Positions 16,098 through 23,960 of a stretch of 33,357 nt of DNA are shown here, one piece after another. The DNA comes from JAVBOO01 sp031550435 (GTDB lineage Bacteria > Bacillota > Clostridia > Lachnospirales > WRAX01). Below the pieces are notes generated by a model. The model saw only the letters and a list, made by a program, of their open reading frames with translations, ran no database searches and was not told where the DNA came from. The stretch is from contig JAVBOO010000038.1 of NCBI GenBank assembly GCA_031550435.1, positions 1 through 33,357 on the forward strand, read 5' to 3'. Each line of letters begins with the position of its first letter. Positions within the stretch are counted from its first letter, which is position 1. The position numbers and the translations under genes are program-made.

Positions 16098-16667
16098 TCA
16101 AACCACGTTTTCCGTGCAAACACTGATAACTTTAACTCTTATTTTTGAATACTTGTACAACATATCATTGTATTGCTTTCTTTCAAAGATAAATCTGGAG
16201 ACAGCTTCCCAAATCATCAGTGTTCCGCCAATGTTAATAATATCGCTCACTACCCTTGGAACACCGTCCGAGAGAAAATAACTGAGCAAAAGAAACAACG
16301 CTCCCATAAATATTAATGAAAGTGAATTTGTCAACAATCTCATAGACTTAATCCGCATTCCACCCGAGCGGAATTTAAGGCTGTCTTGCATCATCTCTTC
16401 GATTTCGTCTTCGCCTCGGCCGCCCATGTCGGAAACTCGGAGGTTGAGACATAAGCTGACACGCCTTGGAATACTGCCGAGTATTTCGTTAAGTTCCGAA
16501 CAAAAATCAGACGATATCATAAAGCTATTGCTGTCAGTACTGACTAAAAACTTCGAGCTTATGTCATCCAAAGATTTTATACCGAGCTGTAATTGCAGTT
16601 CGCCGTCAACCAAAGCGGCGTACTTTCGGATATTACTTGTTTTTTCACCACCGGAGAACAGATTCAC
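16098..16667 (-). CDS. Two-helix membrane protein of unknown function
   Basis: I do not recognise this 189-residue protein. It starts with GTG preceded by GGGGA, 14 bases after the malQ stop, so it is probably translated from the same transcript. The N-terminal ~105 residues look cytosolic and soluble (acidic patch GGRGEDEIEEMMQD at about 83-96). Two hydrophobic segments follow: about 109-129 (LLTNSLSLIFMGALFLLLSYF) and about 139-160 (VVSDIINIGGTLMIWEAVSR). A basic C-terminal tail follows them. The layout suggests a small inner-membrane protein with both ends in the cytosol. Nothing links it clearly to glycogen metabolism. Confidence 0.7.
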   Translation of the reverse strand: MNLFSGGEKTSNIRKYAALVDGELQLQLGIKSLDDISSKFLVSTDSNSFMISSDFCSELNEILGSIPRRVSLCLNLRVSDMGGRGEDEIEEMMQDSLKFRSGGMRIKSMRLLTNSLSLIFMGALFLLLSYFLSDGVPRVVSDIINIGGTLMIWEAVSRFIFERKQYNDMLYKYSKIRVKVISVCTENVV

Positions 16668-16680
16668 TGTCAGCTTCCCC

Positions 16681-18345
16681 CTAACAATTCACAGTTACAT
16701 CTTCTCTCTTTTGCGCTCTCTCCGCTATCTCTGTCAAATATCTTAGCCTTAACGCATGCACACCGGCAAGCTCACCGTGTTTCATCCGGTAACTCCAGTT
16801 TCCCCCTGCACTTCCGGGTGTATTAAACCTGCATTCCGTTCCGAGTGAAAGGATATCCTGAACGGGAAAAATCGCAACATCTGCGTTCGTCATAAGCGCA
16901 AGCCGTATCAAATCCCAAGATATCTCGGCTCCGGGCACGTTCATATAACGTCTTACCCTGTCGGCGGTTTTTTCGTCCAACGAATTATACCATCCGATTG
17001 TCGTATCGTTGTCATGCGTTCCCGTATAAACGATAACATTAGCGCTTCTGAAATTATGCGGTTTATTCGTGTTGCTCATATCTTCGTCAAACCCGTACTG
17101 CAATATCTTCATTCCCGGAAAACCGAAAAAATCGCGCAGTTTTTCGACTCCCGGAGTAATTACGCCTAGATCCTCGGCGATAATCGGAAGCTTGCCCAAA
17201 GCACGTTCTGCCGCTCTAAACAGCATCTTCCCCGGAGCCTTAACCCATTTTCCGTTTTCCGCCGTTTTTTCGCCGTTTTTGACAGCCCAAAACGCCTCAA
17301 ACCCTCTAAAATGGTCTATTCTTGTCAGATCAAACATGCTCATGGCATGGCCTATCCTCTTTATCCACCAGTCAAAGCCTGTTTCTTCATGAACGTCATA
17401 GTTGTACAGCGGATTTCCCCACAGTTGCCCGTCTGCGCTAAAATAGTCAGGAGGCACACCCGCGACGAAAGATGGATACATCTCGGTATCTAAATCGAAT
17501 AATTCGGGCTTCGCCCACACGTCCGCACTGTCAAGCGCGACAAAAATCGGGACATCGCCGATAATTTCGATATTCTTGCTGTTTGCGTATCCCTTCAGCT
17601 CTTTGTACTGCTTATAAAAAATAAACTGAATGAACTTTATATACTCAACATCGTTTTGCATGGCAGCAGTCTCGCGCTTAACCGCCGCTTTTTCTCGGTG
17701 TTTCACGTCGTTTTTCCAACTGTGCCACGAAGCACCGTAATATGTATCCAGAAGCAACTCATCGGACATCGACTTGCCGTAAGCATCAGCATAAGCTTTG
17801 AACTCCTTGTTTTGGTCCTTGTCACAGTCTTCATGCCTTCTCTCGGTTATCAGACGATTCTTGTACGAAACAAAAAAAGCATAGTCATCCAACCAAAACT
17901 TCGCGTCGCGGCAAAACTGTTTAAATTCCCTAAAAAGCTCGGAGTTTTTTAGCGTATTAAAACCCTCGAATGCCTTGGAGTTAATCTCGTTCTTGTACGG
18001 TATTACATTTTCAAAGTCAACATAGGGCGAATTCAGGCAGGATATATCTCCCTGAGAACCCGCTCCTTCCTGCGCGGCCGCGATATCGTCTTGCGAGATC
18101 AACCCGAGCTTTACCATTTTCTCGGGGCTGATGAGCAGAGGATTTCCCGCAAAAGCGGAAAAACACTGGTACGGCGAATCACCGAAAGACGTATGCCCCA
18201 GCGGAAGCATCTGCCAATACTTTTGTGAAGCCTGTTCCAAAAAATCGACAAACTTATAGGCTTCGTCACCAAAATCGCCAATGCCGTGGTTTGACGGAAG
18301 AGCCGTCGGGTGAAGAATAGCGCCGCTCGAACGTTTCAAACTCAT
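16681..18345 (-). CDS. malQ: 4-alpha-glucanotransferase (amylomaltase, GH77)
   Basis: This 554-residue cytosolic enzyme transfers alpha-1,4-glucan segments between oligosaccharides and is used in maltodextrin and glycogen turnover. The N-terminus has RSSGAILHPTALPSNHGIGDFG, and SFGDSPYQ follows. The GH77 catalytic residues are all present: nucleophile D344 (TRIDHFRG), acid/base E391 (IIAEDLG) and D445 (GTHDND). It is about 50 residues longer than the classic Thermus enzyme, mostly in a charged insert around 165-230. GAGGAG supports the start. It lies 50 bases after the HD-domain gene and is followed by the two-helix membrane protein. No glgP or malP is nearby. Confidence 0.95.
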   Translation of the reverse strand: MSLKRSSGAILHPTALPSNHGIGDFGDEAYKFVDFLEQASQKYWQMLPLGHTSFGDSPYQCFSAFAGNPLLISPEKMVKLGLISQDDIAAAQEGAGSQGDISCLNSPYVDFENVIPYKNEINSKAFEGFNTLKNSELFREFKQFCRDAKFWLDDYAFFVSYKNRLITERRHEDCDKDQNKEFKAYADAYGKSMSDELLLDTYYGASWHSWKNDVKHREKAAVKRETAAMQNDVEYIKFIQFIFYKQYKELKGYANSKNIEIIGDVPIFVALDSADVWAKPELFDLDTEMYPSFVAGVPPDYFSADGQLWGNPLYNYDVHEETGFDWWIKRIGHAMSMFDLTRIDHFRGFEAFWAVKNGEKTAENGKWVKAPGKMLFRAAERALGKLPIIAEDLGVITPGVEKLRDFFGFPGMKILQYGFDEDMSNTNKPHNFRSANVIVYTGTHDNDTTIGWYNSLDEKTADRVRRYMNVPGAEISWDLIRLALMTNADVAIFPVQDILSLGTECRFNTPGSAGGNWSYRMKHGELAGVHALRLRYLTEIAERAQKREDVTVNC

Positions 18346-18395
18346 ATTACGCTCCTCGCTTTCAAAATTCTAAACGCTGCGTAAACCAAGCAAAA

Positions 18396-18911
18396 TCAGC
18401 CGCCGTGATTCTCACGCCAGCGAACTTTTTTTCTTTCGTTTTTTTTGATCTTCAGTGCATGGGCAAGCTCAAAGAATATAGAGACATCATCCGCAAGACA
18501 AACTATAAAGCTCTCTTTATATCGCGGCAACCTGCCCAAGGGCCACATGTGCGTAATAATCGCGTCTTTCTCAATGTCGTTAAGCTCTGTCAACTCCTCC
18601 GAGTTACTGAGGGCCTCGACAGGATGGAAAAAAGCATGCCCGAACACGCCGAGTTTTTTCTCTTTCCAACAGTAATGGAACAGGTCATGCAGCATCCCGC
18701 CTCTGGCGGCCGAGCAATAGTCAAGTCCCAGTCTTTTTGCCGCCTTATAACTTAAATATGCTACGTTTATACTGTGATGCATTCTCGAAACTCCAAAGTG
18801 CTGAGGATACTCCGCAAGTTTGCGGAACTGCACGGATTCCGCTATATCTCCAATAATTGCATAAAACTCCTCATGTGTACATGCCGAGCCGGCCGCACTA
18901 AAATCCGTCAC
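18396..18911 (-). CDS. HD-domain protein (predicted metal-dependent phosphohydrolase)
   Basis: The protein has 171 residues. HD-superfamily metal residues are visible: H45/H46 in SRMHHSINVAYLSY, the H75-D76 pair in GGMLHDLFHYCW, further histidines in FGHAFFHPVEAL (92, 96) and TITHMWPL-like ITHMWP near 120, then a C-terminal aspartate in CLADDVS. The protein is small, and no second domain or sensor is attached. The substrate is unknown; relatives act on nucleotides. It starts with GTG, has a weak ribosome site and ends in a highly basic tail. It is in line with malQ (50 bases downstream) and about 100 bases after msrA. Confidence 0.82.
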   Translation of the reverse strand: MTDFSAAGSACTHEEFYAIIGDIAESVQFRKLAEYPQHFGVSRMHHSINVAYLSYKAAKRLGLDYCSAARGGMLHDLFHYCWKEKKLGVFGHAFFHPVEALSNSEELTELNDIEKDAIITHMWPLGRLPRYKESFIVCLADDVSIFFELAHALKIKKNERKKVRWRENHGG

Positions 18912-18980
18912 ATAATCACGCTTTCGAATAATACTCCGCCGTTGAGTAAGACGGTACAGGCTTCACCTGCGAATACCTGT

Positions 18981-19007
18981 AAAAAGTTATTGCTTCGGCA
19001 ACAAAAT
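18981..19007 (-). terminator. Terminator of msrA, resembling half of a family A hairpin
   Basis: On the minus strand TTGTTGC-CGAA-GCAATAA forms a seven-pair stem followed by CTTTTT. The sequence TTGTTGCCGAAGCAATA is nearly identical to one arm of the family A terminal hairpin (TTGTTGCCGAAGTAATA at 29642-29658). It begins four bases beyond the msrA stop. Confidence 0.65.
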
Positions 19008-19010
19008 AAT

Positions 19011-19577
19011 TTAATTGGTATCCATGCCGTCAAAACTTATATGGCAGTACCCGCCGGGGTTTTTCTCGAGATACTTCTGATGGTATTCTTCAGCTTCATA
19101 GAAATTATCAAGCGGAAGGATTTCGGTTACGACGGTTTTTTCGAGCCCTGACTGTACTTTGTTCTTAACTGTTTCAAGCACGGCTCTATCGCCCGGGTCT
19201 GTGTAGTACATACCCGTCCGGTACTGTGTTCCGATATCGCCGCCCTGTCTGTTAAGAATCGTCGGGTCAATAACAGAAAAATATACCTCCGCAAGTTCCG
19301 CCAGACTGACAATATCAGGAGAATAGCTAACGCGCACGACTTCCGCGTGCCCCGTCCCCTTTTTGCACACATCCTCATAACTCGGATACTCTGTATTGCC
19401 GTTCGCATAGCCCACTTTTGTGTCGTAAACGCCTTTAACCCTCGCAAGATAAGCGTCGGTTCCCCAGAAACAACCGCCGGCAAAAAATATTTCTTTCAAA
19501 TTACATAAATCGAAATTTATCTCCAAATTCGGATTCTTCGGAAGCAAAACATCACCCGCTAACAATTCATAGTTCAT
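19011..19577 (-). CDS. msrA: Peptide-methionine (S)-S-oxide reductase
   Basis: MsrA repairs oxidised methionine in proteins. The catalytic GCFWG motif is at residues 35-39 of the 188-residue product started at the ATG at 19577. The family motifs KVGYANG, YEDVCKKGTGHAEVV, DPTILNRQGGDIGTQYRTGMYY and the C-terminal GGYCHI with a possible recycling cysteine are all present. About 30 residues precede the catalytic domain, and the frame stays open upstream to a TTG at 19592. Neither start has a good ribosome site; the ATG is the edge of an inverted repeat (19575-19647). Expression may therefore depend on that structure or on read-through from the upstream pseudouridine synthase gene. Confidence 0.92.
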   Translation of the reverse strand: MNYELLAGDVLLPKNPNLEINFDLCNLKEIFFAGGCFWGTDAYLARVKGVYDTKVGYANGNTEYPSYEDVCKKGTGHAEVVRVSYSPDIVSLAELAEVYFSVIDPTILNRQGGDIGTQYRTGMYYTDPGDRAVLETVKNKVQSGLEKTVVTEILPLDNFYEAEEYHQKYLEKNPGGYCHISFDGMDTN

Positions 19578-19647
19578 ATGGCAACAGTGCAAAACCGGCT
19601 GCGGTCGGTCATGGCAAAAAACCGGAGTTTTGCACCGTTGTCATATG
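19575..19647. repeat. Imperfect inverted repeat spanning the pseudouridine synthase stop and msrA start
   Basis: The left arm (19575-19598, CATATGGCAACAGTGCAAAA plus CCGG) pairs with the right arm (19622-19647), which has one mismatch block. The loop is 23 bases. Six T follow the right arm on the plus strand. On the minus strand the structure begins at the stop of the pseudouridine synthase gene and ends in the msrA start codon. It may serve as a terminator or attenuator, or hide the msrA start. Confidence 0.7.
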
Positions 19648-20351
19648 TTTTTTAAATAATCGATTTCACTGTCGCTAAGCCTTCTGTAACAGCCTTTTTG
19701 CAGATCGCCCAGCTTCAAACCGCCGATAGAAATTCTCTTAAGCGATAATACATTGTGCCCAATTGCTGCGCACATTTTTCTGACCTGGCGATTTTTCCCT
19801 TCACGTATCGTTATCTCAAGTAAAGCGTTTTTGCCTTCTGCCCGCCTTAGAGCTATCCTTGCCGGCGCCGTCTTGTAACCGTCAAGCACCAGCCCTTTTC
19901 TGAAGCTCTGCATTTCCTGTTCTGTCGGAATACCCGAAACAACCGCTTCGTAGGTTTTTTCAGTTTCATGCTTCGGATGAGTCAGTTTAAACGCCAGATC
20001 TCCGTCGTTTGTCAGCAAAAGCAGGCCCGAGGTATCATAGTCGAGCCTGCCGACAGGAAAAACCCTCAAATTCTTTTCACTTATCAGGTCGATAACAATC
20101 GGCCTGCCGAACTGGTCGGCCGAGGTCGACACGTAGCCTTCGGGTTTATAGAGCATAAAACAGCACAGCTCTTCCTGTTTTTTAACGGGTTCGCCGCAAA
20201 AAAGCACGGTATCAACTTCGCTCACTTTTGTTCCGGGCTCGGTAACGACAACGCCGTTTACCGAGACCTTGCCCTCCTCTATATAAATCTCACATTTTCG
20301 TCTTGATGCGATTCCGCATTCCGCCATAAATTTTTGCAGTCTTTCAGACAT
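19641..20351 (-). CDS. rluB: 16S/23S rRNA pseudouridine synthase (RsuA/RluB family)
   Basis: The protein has 236 residues: an N-terminal S4 RNA-binding domain (RLQKFMAECGIASRRKCE through KVSVNGVVV, residues 4-36), then the pseudouridine synthase domain. The catalytic motif is GRLDYDTSGLLLLTNDG, with D104 as the catalytic aspartate. The late motif ITIREGKNRQVRKM is also present. It isomerises a specific uridine in ribosomal RNA. RluB (23S U2605) is the common Clostridia assignment, and it often sits near scpA/scpB and dacF, as here. RsuA (16S U516) cannot be excluded. TAGGAG supports the start. Confidence 0.9.
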   Translation of the reverse strand: MSERLQKFMAECGIASRRKCEIYIEEGKVSVNGVVVTEPGTKVSEVDTVLFCGEPVKKQEELCCFMLYKPEGYVSTSADQFGRPIVIDLISEKNLRVFPVGRLDYDTSGLLLLTNDGDLAFKLTHPKHETEKTYEAVVSGIPTEQEMQSFRKGLVLDGYKTAPARIALRRAEGKNALLEITIREGKNRQVRKMCAAIGHNVLSLKRISIGGLKLGDLQKGCYRRLSDSEIDYLKNI

Positions 20352-20380
20352 AAGCGCTCCTACGGGAACTTTTTAATATA

Positions 20381-20412
20381 GGTAAGTGCTGATTTAACCG
20401 AACGGTTGCGCC
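20381..20412 (+). repeat. Family B repeat, left arm only
   Basis: GGTAAGTGCTGATTTAACCG followed by AACGGTTGCGCC matches the left arm of the complete copy at 23961-24113 at all but two positions over 32 bases. It lies between the dacF stop and the pseudouridine synthase start. Confidence 0.8.
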
Positions 20413-20432
20413 TTAAATCACGCAGGACTTTA

Positions 20433-21629
20433 TTACTCAGAATAATACCATTCGGGTATGTTTATATCGGGTTTTGCATTAGTAGTTAACCCGAGAAAGA
20501 TATTCAAAGCTTTTTCGATGCTTGTTTTCATATCGTGACGCTCAGCTTCGTTTGCCGCGCAAAGATCAATTTGCGCAAGCTCGCTTTCACCAAGCATTAT
20601 GCGGGCACAGCCCAGTTTATCGCCGATTGCGACCGGTGCTTTTATGTTATCGTCAAACTCGAGCCTCACAGTAACACTTTGTTTTTCATCTGCGCTTAGA
20701 GGCAGTTTCAGACTTTGGCCGAAAATAAGCTTAACGTCCGGAGTCTTCGTTCTTGCGACTGTAAGACCCGCCGCTTCTTCATCGGCAGAAACAAGGCTGT
20801 AATATTTATAATTGCCAAAGCCGTAATTCAGTATCGACTTTGTATCTTTCCACTTTTGCTGCTTTCCTTTTTCACCCCAGCCGCTTGCCAATACAACGGA
20901 TATAAGCTGCATACCGTCTCTTTTTGCCGCTCCGACAAAGCAGTGCCCCGCCTTTCCGGTGTAGCCTGTTTTTACTCCGTTTGCTCCGCCGTACTCGTTC
21001 AAAAGTCTGTTTTTGTTCGCTATTTCGTAGCTTCTTTTGCTGCTCTTAACATTTGCCGATGGAGTATTTATCAGCTTGACAAATGTATCGTTTTTCATAG
21101 CGTATCTCGTGATAAGCGCCATATCATATGCTGTGGAAACATGGTGCTCGGAATCGAGGCCGTTTGGTGTCTCGAAAACGGTGTCCTTTGCCCCGAGTTC
21201 CCTCGCCTTTTCCGTCATCATGGTACAAAAGTTCTCGACGGTTCCGCCTATATGCTCAGCTATAGCAACAGCCGCATCGTTTGACGACTGCAGCATCAAA
21301 GCGTAAAGCAAGGATTGCAGGCTGATTTCCTCTCCCGCCGACAAGCCCATTTTAACAGGCGGCGCTCCTGCCGCGCGTTTTGTTACCATAACAGCCGAGT
21401 CAAGGCTACCAAGCTCGATGGCTGTAACCGCGGTCATTATTTTCGTTGTGCTTGCCATGGCAAGCGGCTTGTGACAATCCTTTTCCCACAAAACCCTGCC
21501 GGTTTCAAAATCCATCAGTACAGCGCCCTGCGATTCGATTGCCGGTTTTTTCACTTCTTTCGGCTCTCCGGCAAAAACATTGGCGGATAATATAAAAACT
21601 GCCGTTAAAGACAGTATAAGCTTTTTCAT
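20433..21629 (-). CDS. dacF: D-alanyl-D-alanine carboxypeptidase (DacF/PBP5 type)
   Basis: The protein has 398 residues. A Sec signal peptide (MKKLILSLTAVFILSANVFA) is followed by the S11 penicillin-binding fold. The active-site serine is S60 in ASTTK (SxxK, K63), the SxN motif is S115-S116-N117 and the KTG motif is at 220-222 (GVKTGYTGKAGHC). It trims the terminal D-Ala from peptidoglycan stem peptides outside the membrane. The C-terminal domain is typical of the PBP5 group, but no obvious C-terminal amphipathic membrane anchor is visible. AAGGAG precedes the start. It is followed by the family B arm and then the pseudouridine synthase gene, and preceded by scpB. Confidence 0.93.
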   Translation of the reverse strand: MKKLILSLTAVFILSANVFAGEPKEVKKPAIESQGAVLMDFETGRVLWEKDCHKPLAMASTTKIMTAVTAIELGSLDSAVMVTKRAAGAPPVKMGLSAGEEISLQSLLYALMLQSSNDAAVAIAEHIGGTVENFCTMMTEKARELGAKDTVFETPNGLDSEHHVSTAYDMALITRYAMKNDTFVKLINTPSANVKSSKRSYEIANKNRLLNEYGGANGVKTGYTGKAGHCFVGAAKRDGMQLISVVLASGWGEKGKQQKWKDTKSILNYGFGNYKYYSLVSADEEAAGLTVARTKTPDVKLIFGQSLKLPLSADEKQSVTVRLEFDDNIKAPVAIGDKLGCARIMLGESELAQIDLCAANEAERHDMKTSIEKALNIFLGLTTNAKPDINIPEWYYSE

Positions 21630-21785
21630 ACCTTCAGTCTCCTTAAAAATCCAAATAGGCTTTCGCCGCTTTGAAAAGAATTGATGTATGAATATTATCG
21701 CCCGGCAGTGAATGTTTTATTAATGAATTATTGGCAGAACCATCCGTTTACTTGATTGCGGAGTTTTACACCATCGCCGATTATA

Positions 21786-21857
21786 TTACCGCTATTACCG
21801 GGAAAGTTAAGTAAACACTGACTAATCACTTTGGACGGATACTCGGCTGATTTAATC
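21786..21857 (-). repeat. Junction of a family A fragment and a family B arm
   Basis: Bases 21794-21811 read ATTACCGGGAAAGTTAAG, resembling the 5' end of family A. They are followed directly by GTAAACACTGACTAATCACT (21811-21830) and then TTGGACGGATACTCGGCTGATTTAATC. That block matches the reverse complement of the family B right arm (24066-24113) at all but three or four positions. The stretch fills most of the 240-base gap between dacF and scpB, where no gene is visible. Confidence 0.75.
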
Positions 21858-21869
21858 AGCGAAGTCTTG

Positions 21870-22490
21870 TTACAAAAAACTCAAGTTTTGGGCTTCATCG
21901 CGCGGCTTAGGTTCCTTTGATTTTTCATCGGCAGTTTCCGTTATATCGCTGAGAGCGAGTTGTATAAACTCTTCTGTATTCTCTTCGGGAAGCCTCGGAA
22001 GCTCTTTGAGATTTTTCAAACCGTAAAACTTTAAAAAATCCTCTGTCGTGCCAAACAGTATCGGCCTGCCGGGTGCGTCAAGCCTTCCGCATTCGCAGGC
22101 AAGCCCGAATTCGACAAGTTTGTTTACTGCATGTTCCGCGTTTACTCCTCTGATCTCCTCAATCTGCATTTTCGTTATCGGTTGCTTATAGGCGATTATC
22201 GCGAGCGTTTCTATAAGAGGAGCCGATAACGTCTTTTTCTGCGGGTTTTGAAGCATTGCGGCAATAATATCACCGTATTCGGGGTTTGTGCAGAGTTGGT
22301 AATTACTGTCGGCTTCGATAAGTTTTATCCCTCTTTTTTCGGAGCTATACCAGCCCGAAAGTGCTTCGAGAGCTTCGACTATTTCCGTTTCCGGTATGCC
22401 CAGAGCTTTTTGAAGCCCGGAAAGCGGAACGGCTTCGCCCGCAGCAAACAGCAGAGCTTCGAGCGCGCAAATCGTCCTATTCGCCGTCAA
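21870..22490 (-). CDS. scpB: Segregation and condensation protein B
   Basis: ScpB (206 residues) is the paired winged-helix subunit of the SMC-ScpAB condensin that organises and segregates chromosomes. The N-terminus (ALEALLFAAGEAVPLSGLQKALG) and the middle segment LSAPLIETLAIIAYKQPITK, followed by RGVNAEHAVNKLVE, are family hallmarks. GRPILFGTTEDFLKFYGLKNLKELPRL-type sequence closes the second winged helix. The start is a TTG at 22490, overlapping scpA by 14 bases and preceded by GAGGTG in scpA, so translation is coupled. The C-terminal ~30 residues are acidic and variable, as usual. Confidence 0.95.
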   Translation of the reverse strand: MTANRTICALEALLFAAGEAVPLSGLQKALGIPETEIVEALEALSGWYSSEKRGIKLIEADSNYQLCTNPEYGDIIAAMLQNPQKKTLSAPLIETLAIIAYKQPITKMQIEEIRGVNAEHAVNKLVEFGLACECGRLDAPGRPILFGTTEDFLKFYGLKNLKELPRLPEENTEEFIQLALSDITETADEKSKEPKPRDEAQNLSFL

Positions 22491-23238
22491 CGGCAGTCAC
22501 CTCACTCCTGAGTGAAAGTTTTATGCTACCAAAAAGCTTGTTCTGAGTCACTACGATTTCCTTTGACTTTATCAGCTCCAAAAGCGCTAGAAATGTTACG
22601 ACTATTTCTGATTTTTCCGCACAGTCGTCAAACAATTCGTTAAACTCGACAGTCGGAGCTTTTTTCAGTATCGTCCTTATATAATCCGTTTTTTCTTCAA
22701 CCGTGTATTTGTCTTTGTACAGCGAACCGAAGCCGGCTCTGACCCTGTCAACGTTTCGCTCTTTTCTGAGCAAAAGTTCAGCAAGCGCCCGCCTCAGTGC
22801 TTCAAGAGTTACCGGTGTCAGAAGCTCTTCAACATAGTTGCGAGTTTCTTTATAATCAGCAAACTGTTCGAGATCCCCTTCGCCAAAGTAAAGGCTGCCG
22901 ACATTTTCCCTCGTTTCGTTAAGCATTTCGGCGATTTGTTTGAATTTCTTATACTCAATAAGTTTTTGTACAAGTTGTTCCCTCGGGTCCTCTTCTGTTT
23001 CCGAAGGCGTTCCGGGAAGCAGCATTTTTGATTTTATCTCCAACAACGTGGCCGCGAGTACTATAAAACTGCTCATTGACTCCATATCCGCAGACCTAAG
23101 CGCGTTAACATGCAGTATATATTGATCCGCAAGCTCGGCTATCGGTATATCGTAAATATCTATCTCGTTTTTTTCAATAAGCTTATACAGCAGGTCAAAC
23201 GGCCCGTCAAAAACTTCTATGTGCACATTTAGATCCAC
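22477..23238 (-). CDS. scpA: Segregation and condensation protein A
   Basis: ScpA (253 residues) is the kleisin subunit that bridges the SMC heads. The N-terminus EVFDGPFDLLYKLIEKNEIDI and the following IPIAELADQYI are strong family signatures, and SFIVLAATLLEIKSKMLLP completes the N-terminal helical domain. The C-terminal winged helix carries VTFLALLELIKSKEIVVTQ. A GTG start is preceded by GGGGGAT. It lies 37 bases downstream of the site-2-protease-like gene and overlaps scpB by 14 bases, giving a conserved Firmicutes cluster. Confidence 0.96.
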   Translation of the reverse strand: MDLNVHIEVFDGPFDLLYKLIEKNEIDIYDIPIAELADQYILHVNALRSADMESMSSFIVLAATLLEIKSKMLLPGTPSETEEDPREQLVQKLIEYKKFKQIAEMLNETRENVGSLYFGEGDLEQFADYKETRNYVEELLTPVTLEALRRALAELLLRKERNVDRVRAGFGSLYKDKYTVEEKTDYIRTILKKAPTVEFNELFDDCAEKSEIVVTFLALLELIKSKEIVVTQNKLFGSIKLSLRSEVTAVDGE

Positions 23239-23275
23239 GCGAGCATCCCCCTGCGGTAAAAACCGTTTTTAGCGT

Positions 23276-23932
23276 TTATCCGAAAATCATCCCTGTCACA
23301 GACGACAGTATAAAACCCGCAACACTTCCGAAAATACGGCCGGCAAACCCCATAATAATGAAAAACACCAGGCAGATTTGAAGTATCTTCTCGTACTGAC
23401 TGAGTTTTACAACGTTTCTTGCGTTTAGGAACGATGTTAAAACCTTTGCTCCGTCCATCGGGAAAATCGGGATTAAATTGATAAGCGCTAGCCCGACATT
23501 GCATTCCGCGATAAAGTAAATCACGCTTAGCAGAGAGTAATTGCCCGTCAGCAACTCGGAGTTGCTGTTTGTCAGGGCAACGGCCGCAAAACCGAATATA
23601 AAGATAAATATAATACCAAGAACGAAGTTCGCAACCGTTGGCAATCCGTAGGTAAGCAGCGTGTCGCGGCGCTTGTTTTTATAATAAAGCGAAGTTGTGT
23701 TTACGGGCTTTCCCCAACCGTAGCCGAAGGCCATAAACAAAATAAAACCTAAAATCTCGAAATGGGCAATCGGATTAAGTGTTACCCTACCCTCTCTCTT
23801 CGGAATCGGGTCTCCCAACTTTGTGCTTATAAAAGCTTTCAAGTACTCATGAAGTGTGAAAGCGACCACAACGCCGGGCAGACGAAGCAACGCGTCGTAT
23901 ATAAACGATGAACCAAAATCAAGATAAGGCAT
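23276..23932 (-). CDS. Site-2 protease family (M50) membrane protein, probably inactive
   Basis: The protein has 218 residues with about five or six hydrophobic segments. It aligns well with the small M50 family usually found upstream of scpA: FTLHEYLKAFISTKLGDP (26-42), GRVTLNPIAHFEILGF (48-63), and NLIPIFPMDGAKVL (152-165), which holds the third zinc-ligand aspartate at D160. The zinc motif is unusual: HEYLK at 28-32 replaces the expected HExxH, so the second zinc histidine is a lysine. The codon reads AAA clearly on the minus strand. The typical GPLANL is also altered to GLPTVANF. It may be a non-catalytic homologue. AGGAGG supports the start. Confidence 0.85.
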   Translation of the reverse strand: MPYLDFGSSFIYDALLRLPGVVVAFTLHEYLKAFISTKLGDPIPKREGRVTLNPIAHFEILGFILFMAFGYGWGKPVNTTSLYYKNKRRDTLLTYGLPTVANFVLGIIFIFIFGFAAVALTNSNSELLTGNYSLLSVIYFIAECNVGLALINLIPIFPMDGAKVLTSFLNARNVVKLSQYEKILQICLVFFIIMGFAGRIFGSVAGFILSSVTGMIFG

Positions 23933-23960
23933 GGCATCCTCCTATAATTTTGTAACCTCC

